Of a DNA stretch of 38,478 bases, positions 1 to 10,196 are shown piece by piece. A model generated the notes under the pieces. The model was not told the DNA's origin and ran no database searches. It was given only the letters and a program-made list of their open reading frames with translations. Made by a program: the position numbers and the translations under genes. The stretch's first letter is position 1, and the number at the start of each line of letters is the position of its first letter. The stretch is from Bradyrhizobium sp. (lineage in GTDB: Bacteria; Pseudomonadota; Alphaproteobacteria; Rhizobiales; Xanthobacteraceae): positions 1 to 38,478 of the forward strand of contig NZ_DAIDJE010000180.1 in the NCBI RefSeq assembly GCF_027451485.1, written 5' to 3'.

Positions 1-1874
<1,874 letters not shown>

Positions 1875-1898
1875 AGGATGGTGAATTGGCTCTGAGCA

Positions 1899-2504
1899 TC
1901 ACGCCGCCTCCTTCAGTCCGAGCCAGGCGCGCACGCGCGCATCGGGGTCGGCATTCTGGGTGACGTCGGACACCACCGCGATGGAGTCCGCGCCGGCGGC
2001 GTAGATGCCGCCTGCCTGTTCGAGCTTGATGCCGCCGATCGCAACCAGCGGAATGTCGCCGACGCGTCTCTTCCACTCGGTAATCTTCGCGATGCCCTGC
2101 GGCGCGAAGCGCATCGACTTCAGCGTGGTCGGAAAGATCGGGCCGAGCGCGACATAGTCGGGTTCGGCGGCCAGCGCGGTTGCCAGCTCGGCATCGTCAT
2201 GGGTCGAGATGCCCAAAGTGAGGCCGGCGGCCCTGATTGCCGGCAGGTCGGCGTCGGCGAGGTCTTCCTGGCCAAGATGCAGATGCTTCGCGCCGGCCTC
2301 GATCGCCGCGCGCCAGTAGTCGTTGACCACGAGCTTCGCGTCGGTGCCGTGAATGACGTCGAGCGCATCCTTCACGGTCTGCAGCGCATCGGCGTCGTTC
2401 AGATTCTTGGCGCGCAGCTGGATCGTGCCGACGCCAAGCAGCGCGAGCCGCGCGACCCAGGCGACGCTATCGACGACCGGATAAAAGCGATCAGGATACG
2501 GCAT
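1899..2504 (-). CDS. thiE: Thiamine-phosphate synthase ThiE
   Basis: ThiE couples hydroxymethylpyrimidine diphosphate to the carboxythiazole phosphate, giving thiamine monophosphate. The 201-residue product carries the TIM-barrel family signatures: GTIQLRAKN near residue 26, [25 protein letters not shown] in the middle, then [22 protein letters not shown], and the C-terminal phosphate site PLVAIGGI with [11 protein letters not shown]. The start lies inside the end of thiG (14-base overlap), which indicates translational coupling. The length is close to the usual 200-220 residues. The order thiG-thiE matches rhizobial thi clusters. Confidence 0.95.
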   Translation of the reverse strand: MPYPDRFYPVVDSVAWVARLALLGVGTIQLRAKNLNDADALQTVKDALDVIHGTDAKLVVNDYWRAAIEAGAKHLHLGQEDLADADLPAIRAAGLTLGISTHDDAELATALAAEPDYVALGPIFPTTLKSMRFAPQGIAKITEWKRRVGDIPLVAIGGIKLEQAGGIYAAGADSIAVVSDVTQNADPDARVRAWLGLKEAA

Positions 2505-3273
2505 GCCAGAACGGGGTCCCGACCACGGGGGTTGAAGGGGAGGCGAAGTCGCGCGCGTCCATCAATCCGGCCTCGAAGGCCGCGCGCCCGGCTTCGATGC
2601 CCAGACGGAACGCTTTCGCCATCGCGACCGGGTCGGCGGCTTTGGCGATGGCGGTGTTGAGCAGCACTGCGTCATAGCCGAGTTCGAGCGCGCGCGCGGC
2701 GTGGCTGGGCGCGCCGAGCCCGGCATCGACCACGAGCGTCACGTCCGGCAGGCGGTCGCGCAGAAGTTTCAGCGCATCGGGATTGATGATGCCGCGCGCC
2801 GAGCCGATCGGCGCGGCCCAGGGCATCACCACCCTGCAGCCGGCGTCCACCAGCCGCATCGCCACCGACAGGTCTTCGGTGCAATAGGGGAACACGTCGA
2901 AGCCGTCCTTGATCAGGATCGTGGCGGCTTCGACGAGACCGACGACGTCGTGCTGCAGCGTGTCGTTGTCGGCGATCACCTCCAGCTTGATCCAGGAGGT
3001 CGCAAACAGCTCGCGCGCGAGCTTTGCGGTGGTCACGGCCTCGCGCACGCTGCGGCAGCCCGCGGTGTTCGGCAGCACCGTCACGTCGAGCTCGCGGATC
3101 AGCTTCCAGAAGGCATCGCCGGTCTTGCCGCCGGCGGCCTCGCGCCGCAGCGATACGGTGACGATCTCGGCAGCCGAAGCGCGGATCGCGTTCTGCATGA
3201 TCGCCGGCGAGGGATAGAGCGCCGTGCCGATCAGAAGGCGGGACTGAAATTCTCTTTCGTAGAATCTGACCAT
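2491..3273 (-). CDS. thiG: Thiazole synthase ThiG
   Basis: ThiG forms the thiazole phosphate from deoxyxylulose phosphate, dehydroglycine and the ThiS thiocarboxylate. The 260-residue protein is full length. The segment TSWIKLEVI places the Schiff-base lysine at residue 96, the same number as in the Bacillus enzyme. Other family segments are [40 protein letters not shown] and [13 protein letters not shown]. It follows thiS after a 55-base gap that holds a REP-like hairpin and overlaps thiE at its 3' end. Dehydroglycine would come from ThiO two genes upstream, so the thiazole branch is encoded as one unit. Confidence 0.97.
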   Translation of the reverse strand: MVRFYEREFQSRLLIGTALYPSPAIMQNAIRASAAEIVTVSLRREAAGGKTGDAFWKLIRELDVTVLPNTAGCRSVREAVTTAKLARELFATSWIKLEVIADNDTLQHDVVGLVEAATILIKDGFDVFPYCTEDLSVAMRLVDAGCRVVMPWAAPIGSARGIINPDALKLLRDRLPDVTLVVDAGLGAPSHAARALELGYDAVLLNTAIAKAADPVAMAKAFRLGIEAGRAAFEAGLMDARDFASPSTPVVGTPFWHAVS

Positions 3274-3292
3274 GTTCTTCTGCTCTCTTTTT

Positions 3293-3323
3293 CGTCATGG
3301 CCGGGCTCGATCCGGCCATCACG
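3293..3323. repeat. REP-like palindrome between thiS and thiG
   Basis: The run CGTCATGGCCGGGCTCGATC followed by CGGCCATCACG forms a hairpin (GATGGCCGG against CCGGGC/CCGGCCATC type arms). It is a variant of the element at 17423-17450. It sits within the operon, just upstream of thiG, where a transcript hairpin could adjust relative expression; the effect is unknown. Confidence 0.7.
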
Positions 3324-3328
3324 AAAAA

Positions 3329-3526
3329 CTACCCTCCCTGCCGCGGCGTGATGATTTCGATTTCGTCGCCGGCCTTGAGCGGCGTTTCCGCCCAGCGGCT
3401 CTTCGGCAGCACGTCGTAATTCACTGCGATCGCAAAGTGCGTGCCCTCATAGTCGAGTTCACCGAGCAGCGCGTCGACACTCCTCGATGCGATCTCGCGC
3501 GCCTCGCCGTTGATGATCACGCGCAT
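3329..3526 (-). CDS. thiS: Sulfur carrier protein ThiS
   Basis: ThiS is a ubiquitin-fold sulfur carrier. Its C-terminal glycine is adenylylated and thiocarboxylated, and then donates sulfur to ThiG. The 65-residue product starts MRVIINGEAREI, has the middle segment FAIAVNYDVLPKSRW and ends EIITPRQGG with the required Gly-Gly tail. Size and motif match the family. The start at 3526 lies inside the 3' end of thiO (10-base overlap), so translation is probably coupled. No thiF adenylyltransferase is present in this stretch; activation presumably relies on a ThiF/MoeB protein encoded elsewhere. Confidence 0.95.
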   Translation of the reverse strand: MRVIINGEAREIASRSVDALLGELDYEGTHFAIAVNYDVLPKSRWAETPLKAGDEIEIITPRQGG

Positions 3527-4536
3527 TGCATCACCTCGTTGTCGATCTGGCCGCGCTCGACATAATTGAGCGTCAGTTCGGCAAGCGCCGGGGCAATCAG
3601 GAAGCCGTGGCGATAAAGCCCGTTGACGGCGATGCGGTTGTCGCGGCCGACGGCGATGCGCGGCAGGTTGTCGGGAAAGGCGGGGCGGAGGCCCGAGCCG
3701 AACTCGACGATGCGCGCCTCGGCAAAGGCCGGATGCACGGTATAGGCGGCGCTGAGCAGTTCGAGCGCCGAGCGCACGCTGACGCCGGTGTCTTCCGCCT
3801 CGATCGAGGTTGCGCCCAGCATGAACAGATGATCCTCCCGCGGGATCACATAAAGCGGCCAGCGCGGATGGATCAGCCGCACCGGGCGCGACAGCGTCAC
3901 CTCGTCGGTCTCGATCAGGATCAATTCGCCCTTGACGCCGCGCAGTTCGGGCTGTTCGTCGCGTGCGGCAAGCCCGCGGCAGTCGATCACGAGACCGTCG
4001 ATGTCCTCGGCGCTCACATCGCTGTTGAACCGGATGGTGCCGCCGGCGGCGACGATGCGCTCGTGCAGCTTCGGCAGCACGCGCCGCGGCTCGACGTGCC
4101 CCTCGGCGGCGAAGAACAGGGCCTCGCGGAAACGCCCCTCCAGCGATGGCTCGAGCGCGGCAAGCCGCGCGGCATCGAGCCGCTGGTGACCCTCGGTCAG
4201 TCGCGCGAAGCGCTCGAAATCGCTGCGATCGCGCGGATGCGCCACCACCAGCGAGCCGTTGAACGGGGTATCCGGCAATTCGCGCCGCCACAAATCGAGC
4301 GCGCGCAGGCCGAGACGGCTGATGAGGGGCTCGGCGACCTCGCTCTCGCAATAGGGGGCGAGCATGCCGCCGGCCCAGTGGCTGGTGGAGAGCATCAGGC
4401 CGGCATCGCTGCGTTCATGCAGCGTCACGGTGTGTCCGGCCTGCGCAAACAGCAGCGCCTGCCACGCGCCCGCGACGCCTGCACCGATGACGGAAATCGG
4501 GGATTGCTCCCGCGGACTGGTCGAACTCTGGTACAT
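3517..4536 (-). CDS. thiO: Glycine oxidase ThiO
   Basis: ThiO is an FAD-dependent D-amino-acid oxidase family enzyme that oxidises glycine to the imine needed by ThiG. The 339-residue protein has the N-terminal dinucleotide-binding motif VIGAGVAGAWQALLFAQAG from about residue 16. Further family segments are HWAGGMLAPYCE near residue 53, VIDCRGLAA, and the C-terminal GLRPAFPDNLPRIAVGR and NGLYRHGFLIAPALAEL, which closes the flavin site. It is the first gene of the operon and lies directly behind the TPP riboswitch. Its Shine-Dalgarno GAAGGGA lies in the 3' arm of the riboswitch closing stem, five bases before the ATG, so its translation should fall when TPP is bound. The last 10 bases overlap thiS. 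Confidence 0.95.
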   Translation of the reverse strand: MYQSSTSPREQSPISVIGAGVAGAWQALLFAQAGHTVTLHERSDAGLMLSTSHWAGGMLAPYCESEVAEPLISRLGLRALDLWRRELPDTPFNGSLVVAHPRDRSDFERFARLTEGHQRLDAARLAALEPSLEGRFREALFFAAEGHVEPRRVLPKLHERIVAAGGTIRFNSDVSAEDIDGLVIDCRGLAARDEQPELRGVKGELILIETDEVTLSRPVRLIHPRWPLYVIPREDHLFMLGATSIEAEDTGVSVRSALELLSAAYTVHPAFAEARIVEFGSGLRPAFPDNLPRIAVGRDNRIAVNGLYRHGFLIAPALAELTLNYVERGQIDNEVMQCA

Positions 4537-4540
4537 CCCT

Positions 4541-4692
4541 GTCCCTTCGCCGGCATGACCCGGATCAGGTTCAAAGGGTCACCGCGGTCTCTTGGTTCCT
4601 GCTGGCATGATCGTTCGGATCGGCATCCTGAAGATCAACCCCGGACCAGAGGGTGCGGTCTCTCAGCTCCTCGTCAGAGCTCCCCTCGGAAC
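4541..4692 (-). promoter_or_regulatory. TPP riboswitch (THI box)
   Basis: Read on the minus strand, the leader contains the conserved THI-box blocks GGGGAGC, AGCTGAGAGACC, then TTGAACCTGATCCGGGTCAT and GCCGGCGAAGGGA in the right order and spacing. Arms GTTCC (4688-4692) and GGGAC (4541-4545) form stem P1 (five pairs, one G-U). The thiO Shine-Dalgarno overlaps the 3' arm. The central P3 region is longer than a minimal element. The expected effect is repression of thiO and the downstream genes by TPP at the translational level, since no oligo-U terminator stands between the aptamer and the ATG. Confidence 0.95.
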
Positions 4693-4698
4693 AACTCC

Positions 4699-4726
4699 AA
4701 TTTAAACCCCTGATGCGGGGTGTCAA
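4699..4726 (-). promoter_or_regulatory. Candidate sigma-70 promoter of the thi operon
   Basis: The minus strand shows a perfect -35 TTGACA (4721-4726), a 16-base spacer and a -10 candidate TAAATT (4699-4704). Transcription would start near 4692, which is the first base of riboswitch stem P1. The spacer contains the inverted repeat CCCC-N6-GGGG (4707-4720). Confidence 0.65.
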
Positions 4727-4846
4727 CGCGATATCCCCCGGCGGTCCCGGACGATCTGCATGCGTGCCCCGGACGCCGTGCAGCGCCTCGGCATTTGCAT
4801 GCTGATCCGGCGGCCTGGAGGGACTCCCGTCCGCAACGCGAGGTGC

Positions 4847-5311
4847 CTATTCCCGGGCGGCCACCGGCGTGATCACCAGCGGCTCGCCGGGTCTTTCGTG
4901 GTGAGCGATCCGCTGGCGCTTGGCGGCGTAATAGTAGCCGCCCGCATAGTAGGCGACCGCGCGGTTGTGGTTGCCACCCGCGGCGCGGTAAGCGCCCGCA
5001 AGGTACTTCACGGCATAGGTGAGATTGGTGTCGGGATCGCGCAAGCCCTCGGCGGTGCCGGTGTAGCCGAGGCTTCGCGCGGTCGCGAGCTTGATCTGCA
5101 TCAGGCCGATGGTGCCGCCGCGTCCGACCAGCGAAGCATTGTAGCGGCTCTCGCGCACGATCACCCGGTGCACCAGTTCCACCGGCACGCCGTTGGCCTG
5201 CGCATGCCTGGCGACCAGCTCGTCATACTGGCTGCGCTGGGCGAAGGCGGCCTGCGGGAACAGCAGGGCCGCGGCAAGGGCAAGCGATGCGAGGGTTAAC
5301 AGACGCTTCAT
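4847..5311 (-). CDS. Small secreted lytic transglycosylase (SLT domain)
   Basis: Predicted periplasmic murein lytic transglycosylase of 154 residues. A signal peptide spans residues 1-24 (LLTLASLALAAALLFPQ core, cut after AFA). The SLT (GH23) domain follows with VIVRESRYN, which puts the catalytic glutamate at residue 54, then GLMQIK, TNLTYAVKYLAG and the substrate-groove NRAVAYYAGG. It ends soon after the domain, so it is a minimal single-domain enzyme with no peptidoglycan-binding module. The start at 5311 has GGAGG upstream. The basic/aromatic segment YYYAAKRQ after the domain is a short tail. No partner gene is adjacent on the same strand, so its role (general turnover or assembly of an envelope machine) cannot be told. 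Confidence 0.9.
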   Translation of the reverse strand: MKRLLTLASLALAAALLFPQAAFAQRSQYDELVARHAQANGVPVELVHRVIVRESRYNASLVGRGGTIGLMQIKLATARSLGYTGTAEGLRDPDTNLTYAVKYLAGAYRAAGGNHNRAVAYYAGGYYYAAKRQRIAHHERPGEPLVITPVAARE

Positions 5312-5478
5312 GAGATGGCCTCCGGGCGGTCCGCCGGATGCGCCCGCCTGCGATTATGGGCATCGATATGGCAAAAACCCGGCGATGTCCGGCAGATCCT
5401 GACCCGCCGGTTTACCCGGAATTATGCCCTGATGTGCTTCGATCGGTCTGAAAACGACAGCGCGATCCGGATTCCGCT

Positions 5479-6975
5479 ATGACCATGGCCACCGCCGACG
5501 CCGTGCCAGCCGCCAAGACCCTGCGCGGTTCGCTGCCGCTCTGGGTCGGCGTCGTGATCTATGCGGTGCTTGTCGTCAGCGGCAATCGCCTGCTGCTCGA
5601 TCCCGATACGCAGTGGCAGATCACAGTCGGGCAATGGATCCTCGACCATCACGCGGTGCCGCACACCGACGTCTATTCCTTCACCATGCGCGGCCAGCCC
5701 TGGATCTCCACGCAGTGGCTGGCGCAGGTTCTCTACGCGCAGGTTTATGCCTGGGCCGGCTGGAGCGGGCCGGTGGTGCTGGCGGCGCTGGGAAGCGCGG
5801 CGACATTCGCGCTGCTGGCGCGATATCTCGTCCGGAGCCTGAGCGACGGCGCCGCGCTGGTCTTTCTCTCCGTCGCCTTCGCATTGACCGCGCCGCATCT
5901 TCTGGCCCGGCCGCATGTGCTGGCACTGCCGGTCATGGTCGCCTGGATCGGCGAGTTGATCGCCGCTGCCGAGCGGCGCGAGGCGCCCTCGTTCATGCTG
6001 CTGCCGCTGATGGCGCTGTGGGCGAACCTGCACGGCGGCTTCGTCTTTGGCCTGATGATGGTGGCGCCGATCGCGCTCGATTGTCTGGCCCGGGCACGAT
6101 CCGGCGAGCGGGTATCGCTCGCAGGCCGATGGGCGATCTTTGCTGCATTGGCAGTCGTCGCGGGCTGCTGCACGCCCTATGGCTGGGAGTCGCTGCTGGC
6201 GTCGCGGAAGATCCTGGCGCTAGGCAGTGCCTTGCCGCTGATCACCGAATGGCACGCCGCCGATTTCTCCACGGTGCATCCGCTGGAAGTCTGCCTGCTC
6301 GGCGGCATCGGACTTGCGCTCTATCGCGGCATCACCCTGCCGCCGATGCGCATCGTGATCCTGCTCGGACTGGTTCACATGGCGCTGTCGCAGGGGCGGG
6401 CGGCGGAAATTCTCGCGCTGTTGTCGCCGCTCGTGCTGGCAACGCCCCTTGCGCGGCAGATCGACGGCGCGCAGGTGGAATCCTCGTCGTCTTCCTGGAA
6501 GCCGCTTGGCGGCGCGATGCTGTCAGCGCTCGTGATCGTCCTGGCGGCCGGCACGCTCGGCTTTGCGTCGATCCATCGCTATGCGCCCTATACCGGCAAC
6601 TCGCCGGTGCAGGCGGTGACCGAACTGAAGAAGCTCAAGCTCGACCGCGTCTTCAACGACTATGATTTCGGCGGCTACCTGATCGCCAGCGGGGTTGCGC
6701 CCTTCATCGACGGCCGCACCGAACTCTACGGCGAAAAATTCTTCGTCGATCACAACAATGCGTCAGGCCTGATCGAGCCGGAGAACCTGTTCCGCCTGCT
6801 CAAGGAATATGACATCCAGGCGACGCTGATGCGCACGCAAAGCGCGGCGACCAAGCTGCTCGATCACATGGATGGCTGGCAGAAGGTCTATAGCGACGAC
6901 ATCGCCACGATCCACCTCCGCAAGGCGGGTGCATTGCACACGCTTGAACCGGTCGTGGAACCCGGCGCCAGGTAG
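5479..6975 (+). CDS. Polytopic membrane protein, GT-C glycosyltransferase-like
   Basis: A 498-residue inner-membrane protein of unknown specificity. After a first membrane helix (about residues 20-37) comes a loop reading DPDTQWQITVGQWI, then HTDVYSFTMRGQPWIST and WLAQVLY. This acidic first periplasmic loop followed by WL-Q resembles GT-C fold transferases that use lipid-linked sugars. About eight to ten more hydrophobic segments follow (for example 98-150, 170-215, 260-300, 335-355). The last 130 residues form a soluble domain with FNDYDFGGYLIASG and FIDGRTELYGEKFF. The start at 5479 has only a weak ribosome binding site; a second ATG is two codons on. It is divergent from the transglycosylase gene, with 167 bases between them. 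The membrane topology is clear; the enzymatic role is inferred from loop resemblance only. Confidence 0.8.
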   Translation: MTMATADAVPAAKTLRGSLPLWVGVVIYAVLVVSGNRLLLDPDTQWQITVGQWILDHHAVPHTDVYSFTMRGQPWISTQWLAQVLYAQVYAWAGWSGPVVLAALGSAATFALLARYLVRSLSDGAALVFLSVAFALTAPHLLARPHVLALPVMVAWIGELIAAAERREAPSFMLLPLMALWANLHGGFVFGLMMVAPIALDCLARARSGERVSLAGRWAIFAALAVVAGCCTPYGWESLLASRKILALGSALPLITEWHAADFSTVHPLEVCLLGGIGLALYRGITLPPMRIVILLGLVHMALSQGRAAEILALLSPLVLATPLARQIDGAQVESSSSSWKPLGGAMLSALVIVLAAGTLGFASIHRYAPYTGNSPVQAVTELKKLKLDRVFNDYDFGGYLIASGVAPFIDGRTELYGEKFFVDHNNASGLIEPENLFRLLKEYDIQATLMRTQSAATKLLDHMDGWQKVYSDDIATIHLRKAGALHTLEPVVEPGAR

Positions 6976-7158
6976 TCGGCACGCGTCAGATCGAACAAGC
7001 GAAAATTTGATCGATCGCGGCGACGCGTCGCGGTGACTCTGCCGTTGTGTTGCCCCATTAATCGTTCATTCATGTATCATCGCGTCGGAAGCGTCGATCC
7101 GACAGCAGCCCTGTCCGATCAGCTTCCACATCTAACAAAAAGACGGGAGAGATGCGCC

Positions 7159-7350
7159 ATGGCCGGAACCGGATTCCGTTCGTTGCCTCGGGAAAATCCA
7201 TGCGCCCAATGCGGCAGGCTGATTGCACTGCCCGAATGGGTCGAGAACGAGCCCGGCCGCACCTTCTATCTCTGGCGCTGCATGGCCTGCGACTACCGTT
7301 TCGAGGCGGTTGCCTATTTCGATGAAGAGATCGAAGCGATCGCGGCGTAA
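7159..7350 (+). CDS. Small zinc-ribbon protein
   Basis: A 63-residue protein with paired cysteines CAQC (residues about 15-18) and CMAC (about 42-45), spaced like a one-knuckle zinc ribbon. The acidic tail FDEEIEAIAA follows. The start at 7159 is supported by GGGAGAG seven bases upstream; longer in-frame starts have no such site. It may be a nucleic-acid- or protein-binding peptide, but no function is established. It is convergent with the histidine kinase gene, with a short hairpin between them. Confidence 0.75.
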   Translation: MAGTGFRSLPRENPCAQCGRLIALPEWVENEPGRTFYLWRCMACDYRFEAVAYFDEEIEAIAA

Positions 7351-7360
7351 AGGTTCATCC

Positions 7361-7376
7361 GGCCGCCTCTGCGGCC
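7361..7376. terminator. Short hairpin between convergent genes
   Basis: GGCCGC-CTCT-GCGGCC forms a six-pair stem in the 51-base gap between the zinc-ribbon gene and the kinase gene. It is followed by TTCG and not by a real U-tract, so it is a weak terminator candidate. Confidence 0.4.
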
Positions 7377-7401
7377 TTCGCTTGGCTCTGACATTCGTAA
7401 C

Positions 7402-8751
7402 CTAGACCGCAGCGACCTGCGCACGAATGTCGGAACCGGAACGCTGCCGCACCGGCAATTCGATGCGGACGATCAGCCCGTGCGGCTGGCGATCATGGAG
7501 CGACATCCTGCCGCCGTGCGCCAGCACGATGGCGCGGGCAATCGATAGCCCCAGGCCGAAGCCCGCCGTCTCATCCATGTTGCGCGCGTCGTCGCCGCGC
7601 ACGAACGGTTCCAGCATCACTTCCTTGCGCGGGTCCGAAATGCCGGGGCCGTCGTCCTCGACCTCGATGGTCGCGGCTTCGGCCGAGATCGACAGGCGGA
7701 TGGTGACGAGCGCACCGTACCGGACGGAATTTTGGACGAGATTGGTGACGCAGCGCGTCAGGTCGTCCGGCCGCACGGTTGCCATGGCATGCCCCGGGCC
7801 CTGATAAGCGACCTTGTGCCCGGTGTCGGCGAACTGGTCGGCGACGAGCTGCAAGCTGGAGGCAATATCGGTGAGCGTCATGGCCTCGAGCTTGCGATCG
7901 TTGCGCAGGAACGACAGCACCGATTCCAGCATCGCCCGCATCTGGTCAAGATCGCTCATCATGCGGTGCCGGTGCATCTCGTCATCGATGAACTCCGCCC
8001 TGAGCCGCATCCGCGTGATCGGCGTGCGCAGATCGTGGCTGATCGCCGCCAGCATCTTGGTGCGGTCGTCGATCAGGGCGCTGATGCGCTCGCCCATCCG
8101 GTTGAGCGCCTTCGCGACGAAGCGGATTTCGTCCGGCCCGCGTTCGGGCAGGGGAGCGGCTGCACGGTTGACGCTGAAATTCTCGGCCGCCTTCGCGAAG
8201 GCCGATAGCGGCGCGGTCAGTGCCCGCGCGGCCCACAGGCTGAGCAGGCTGACGCTGACGACCATGAACAGCAGCGTCACCATCCAGGAGCCGATCCAGA
8301 ACGGCCGCGGCCGGTCGGGCAACACCCGCGCCGAGATCATGGCGCCATCGGGCAGCGCAATGCCGACCTTGTGGCGGCTTTGACCATCGGCGAGCGGAAA
8401 GATGCGATAGCTGGCGTCGAGCCGGCGATGCAGGCCGCGCAGGTCAAGGCCTTCGGGTTCGCTCGCCTTTGGAATTGGACCTTGCGGCAGCAGTTGCACG
8501 TCGAGCTTGGGAAAGGCGCGCGCGAGGTCGGCCACCAGGCGTGGGCGTTCGGCAGGAACTGATGCGCCGAGCAGCATGACGGCCGCGGCAAACTGGGCAT
8601 GACCGCGATCGATCGTCGGATCCGGCTGGTCCGGCCGGTTGAGCAGGAAAAGGCAGGTCAGGATCGCGTGAATGGCGAGGATCGATGCGATCACCAGCGC
8701 GGTGATCTGGCCGCCGATGGTCCTCAGGTTCAGGAAGTCGGCCAGCTTCAT
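7402..8751 (-). CDS. Sensor histidine kinase, EnvZ-like
   Basis: A 449-residue membrane histidine kinase. Helix 1 is at about residues 16-37, a periplasmic sensor of roughly 110 residues follows, helix 2 is at about 151-175, and HAMP is at about 172-224. The dimerisation domain reads AAISHDLRTPITRMRLRAEF with the phosphoacceptor His239. The ATPase domain has the N box TRCVTNLVQNSVRYG, the G1 box EDDGPGIS and the G2 box FGLGLSIA. The ATG at 8751 overlaps the regulator stop by four bases (ATGA), so the pair is coupled with the regulator first. HDLRTP and the overall build place it with EnvZ-type kinases that pair with OmpR regulators. The signal it senses cannot be read from the sequence, and no target operon is adjacent. 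Confidence 0.93.
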   Translation of the reverse strand: MKLADFLNLRTIGGQITALVIASILAIHAILTCLFLLNRPDQPDPTIDRGHAQFAAAVMLLGASVPAERPRLVADLARAFPKLDVQLLPQGPIPKASEPEGLDLRGLHRRLDASYRIFPLADGQSRHKVGIALPDGAMISARVLPDRPRPFWIGSWMVTLLFMVVSVSLLSLWAARALTAPLSAFAKAAENFSVNRAAAPLPERGPDEIRFVAKALNRMGERISALIDDRTKMLAAISHDLRTPITRMRLRAEFIDDEMHRHRMMSDLDQMRAMLESVLSFLRNDRKLEAMTLTDIASSLQLVADQFADTGHKVAYQGPGHAMATVRPDDLTRCVTNLVQNSVRYGALVTIRLSISAEAATIEVEDDGPGISDPRKEVMLEPFVRGDDARNMDETAGFGLGLSIARAIVLAHGGRMSLHDRQPHGLIVRIELPVRQRSGSDIRAQVAAV

Positions 8752-9485
8752 TTGGCGGCATCGAGGGGAGCGCCCGCCGCCTCTACCGTCGGCGTGAACA
8801 GATAGCCGCCCGAGCGTACGGTCTTGATCATGCTGGAATCCTGCGGATCGGTTTCGATCTTGCGGCGGATCCGGCTCACCAGCACGTCGATGGAGCGCTC
8901 GAACGAGCCGGCACTGCGTCCTTGCGTCAGATCGAGCAGGCTGTCGCGCGAGAGCACGCGTCCCGGCCGCTCGCAAAAGGCGCGGAGCAGGTCAAACTCG
9001 GCTGACGTCATGGCGACGCGCGCGCCGGCCGGATTGCGCAATTCGCGCAGACGGAAATCGATCCGCCAGCCCTGGAACATCAGCGCGGTTGCGCCGGACA
9101 TCGCGCTGGCGGTTTGCGCGGCAGCTTGCCGGCGCAGCACGGCATTGATGCGGGCGAGCAGTTCGCGCGGATTGAAGGGTTTGGGCAGATAGTCGTCGGC
9201 GCCCATCTCGAGCCCGAGGATGCGGTCGACATCCTCGCCGCGTGCGGTCAGCATGATGATCGGCACCTGTGACTCGCTGCGGAGCTTGCGGCACAGGCTC
9301 AAGCCGTCTTCACCCGGCAGCATGACGTCGAGAATGACGAGATCGACGCGATGATCGGTCAAGGCGCGAGCCATCTCGCGCCCGTCATTGGCGGTGATCA
9401 CGTTGCATGCATTGTTGCGGAGATATTTCGCAATCAAGGCTCGCGTTTCGCGGTCGTCTTCGACCACCAGGATGTTCGGCGGCAC
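8748..9485 (-). CDS. OmpR/PhoB-family response regulator
   Basis: A DNA-binding regulator. The receiver domain reads NILVVEDDRE at the N terminus, has the phosphoacceptor in LVILDVMLPGEDG (Asp53 from this start), then IIMLTARGEDVDR and DYLPKPFNPREL. The C-terminal winged helix has LTSAEFDLL-type (MTSAEFDLLRAFCERPG) and SIDVLVSRIRRKIE segments. The chosen start is GTG at 9485, with GGAG seven bases before it. The frame stays open upstream to a TTG at 9551, but those 22 codons lie in a dispersed inverted repeat and encode no receiver sequence. The Shine-Dalgarno itself belongs to that repeat. It is co-transcribed with the kinase through a four-base overlap. Confidence 0.9.
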   Translation of the reverse strand: MPPNILVVEDDRETRALIAKYLRNNACNVITANDGREMARALTDHRVDLVILDVMLPGEDGLSLCRKLRSESQVPIIMLTARGEDVDRILGLEMGADDYLPKPFNPRELLARINAVLRRQAAAQTASAMSGATALMFQGWRIDFRLRELRNPAGARVAMTSAEFDLLRAFCERPGRVLSRDSLLDLTQGRSAGSFERSIDVLVSRIRRKIETDPQDSSMIKTVRSGGYLFTPTVEAAGAPLDAAK

Positions 9486-9486
9486 A

Positions 9487-9549
9487 CCAGAGCTCCGATT
9501 TCGAAGTTCGCAAGCGATTGTGGCAACCTCTGATGCGAACTTCGGAATC
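9487..9549 (-). repeat. Dispersed 63-bp inverted repeat, copy 1
   Basis: On the minus strand the unit opens with GATTCCGAAGTTCGCA and closes with TGCGAACTTCG then AAATCGGAGCTCTGG. The arms CCGAAGTTCGCA and TGCGAACTTCGG pair. Copies 2 and 3 are at 14072-14134 and 16563-16623. This copy overlaps the 5' end of the response regulator frame, and its GGAG acts as that gene's probable ribosome binding site. Confidence 0.85.
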
Positions 9550-9551
9550 AA

Positions 9552-10139
9552 AGGAGCTTCAGCTGTTGATCGATTTGAGCGGCGGGTTTGAAATTCGAAC
9601 TTCCTATGACTGACTTGCTATGACTGGCTTGCGGCAACGCCGATCGCAACTTCAAATTCGTCGCACTCGGCAGCCAAATCCTTTGCCTCAGATTTCGGGG
9701 CGAGAGACCACCTTTTTTGTTTCCGGATATTTCCGGAATCGCGGTCGCAACAGCCCGCAACATCTGAGAGGCGCAGGGCCCTCACGCAGCAAGTTTATCT
9801 TGATCCTGACATACGCTGATGCTGCAGCAAACCCTTGTGATACCGGGCATCCAGGCCGGCAAGAGCCATGTTGATCGATCATTCTCTTGACCGGCGGGGT
9901 CCAGTGCCTCCGGAAAGATCCGTGCTCGGTCTCGAAGCATGGTCCATGCACGGCTCTCCCCTTCTGTTTGGCGGATGGCGCGTGAACTGAGAGCAAGCTG
10001 CCGCCGCCCATGGCAGTTGAATGGGGAGCGCGGAAAAAATTCGCGCGGCACCTAGCTTCGGCGTGTGAGATCCCATCGGTTAATCGCTGCAAGAGGGAAC
10101 CCAAATTTCCTCGGTGCCGATCGAAATTGCAGGAACCGC
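9552..10139. other. Intergenic region without a convincing gene
   Basis: This 588-base stretch separates the regulator from the PRC-barrel gene. It holds two tandem copies of a 14-base unit (TATGACTG[A/G]CTTGC, 9605-9632) flanked by the inverted elements TTGAAATTCGAACTTC and GCAACTTCAAATTCG. The region next to repeat copy 2 (about 14165-14195) has a related CTTGAATTTGAAGTTC element, so a longer mosaic repeat may be involved. The open frames here lack ribosome binding sites and protein-like composition. The regulator promoter presumably lies here but is not identifiable. Confidence 0.6.
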
Positions 10140-10165
10140 GGAACAGCAAGTACGGGGATCGTGTT
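10140..10165 (+). promoter_or_regulatory. Candidate EcfG-type promoter of the PRC-barrel gene
   Basis: GGAAC (10140-10144), 17 bases, then TGTT (10162-10165) matches the alphaproteobacterial general-stress sigma pattern GGAAC-N16/17-CGTT except at one base. The predicted start is about 25 bases before the ATG. A second GGAAC at 10132 is out of phase. Confidence 0.5.
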
Positions 10166-10196
10166 TCCTTGTCACGTTTTCTGGAAGGAGGAAACA

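Noticed and set aside
8748..9551. Response regulator start at the TTG 9551
   Set aside because: The extra 22 codons are dispersed-repeat DNA; the GTG at 9485 has a well-spaced GGAG and leads straight into the receiver domain. Kept as an open alternative in the findings.
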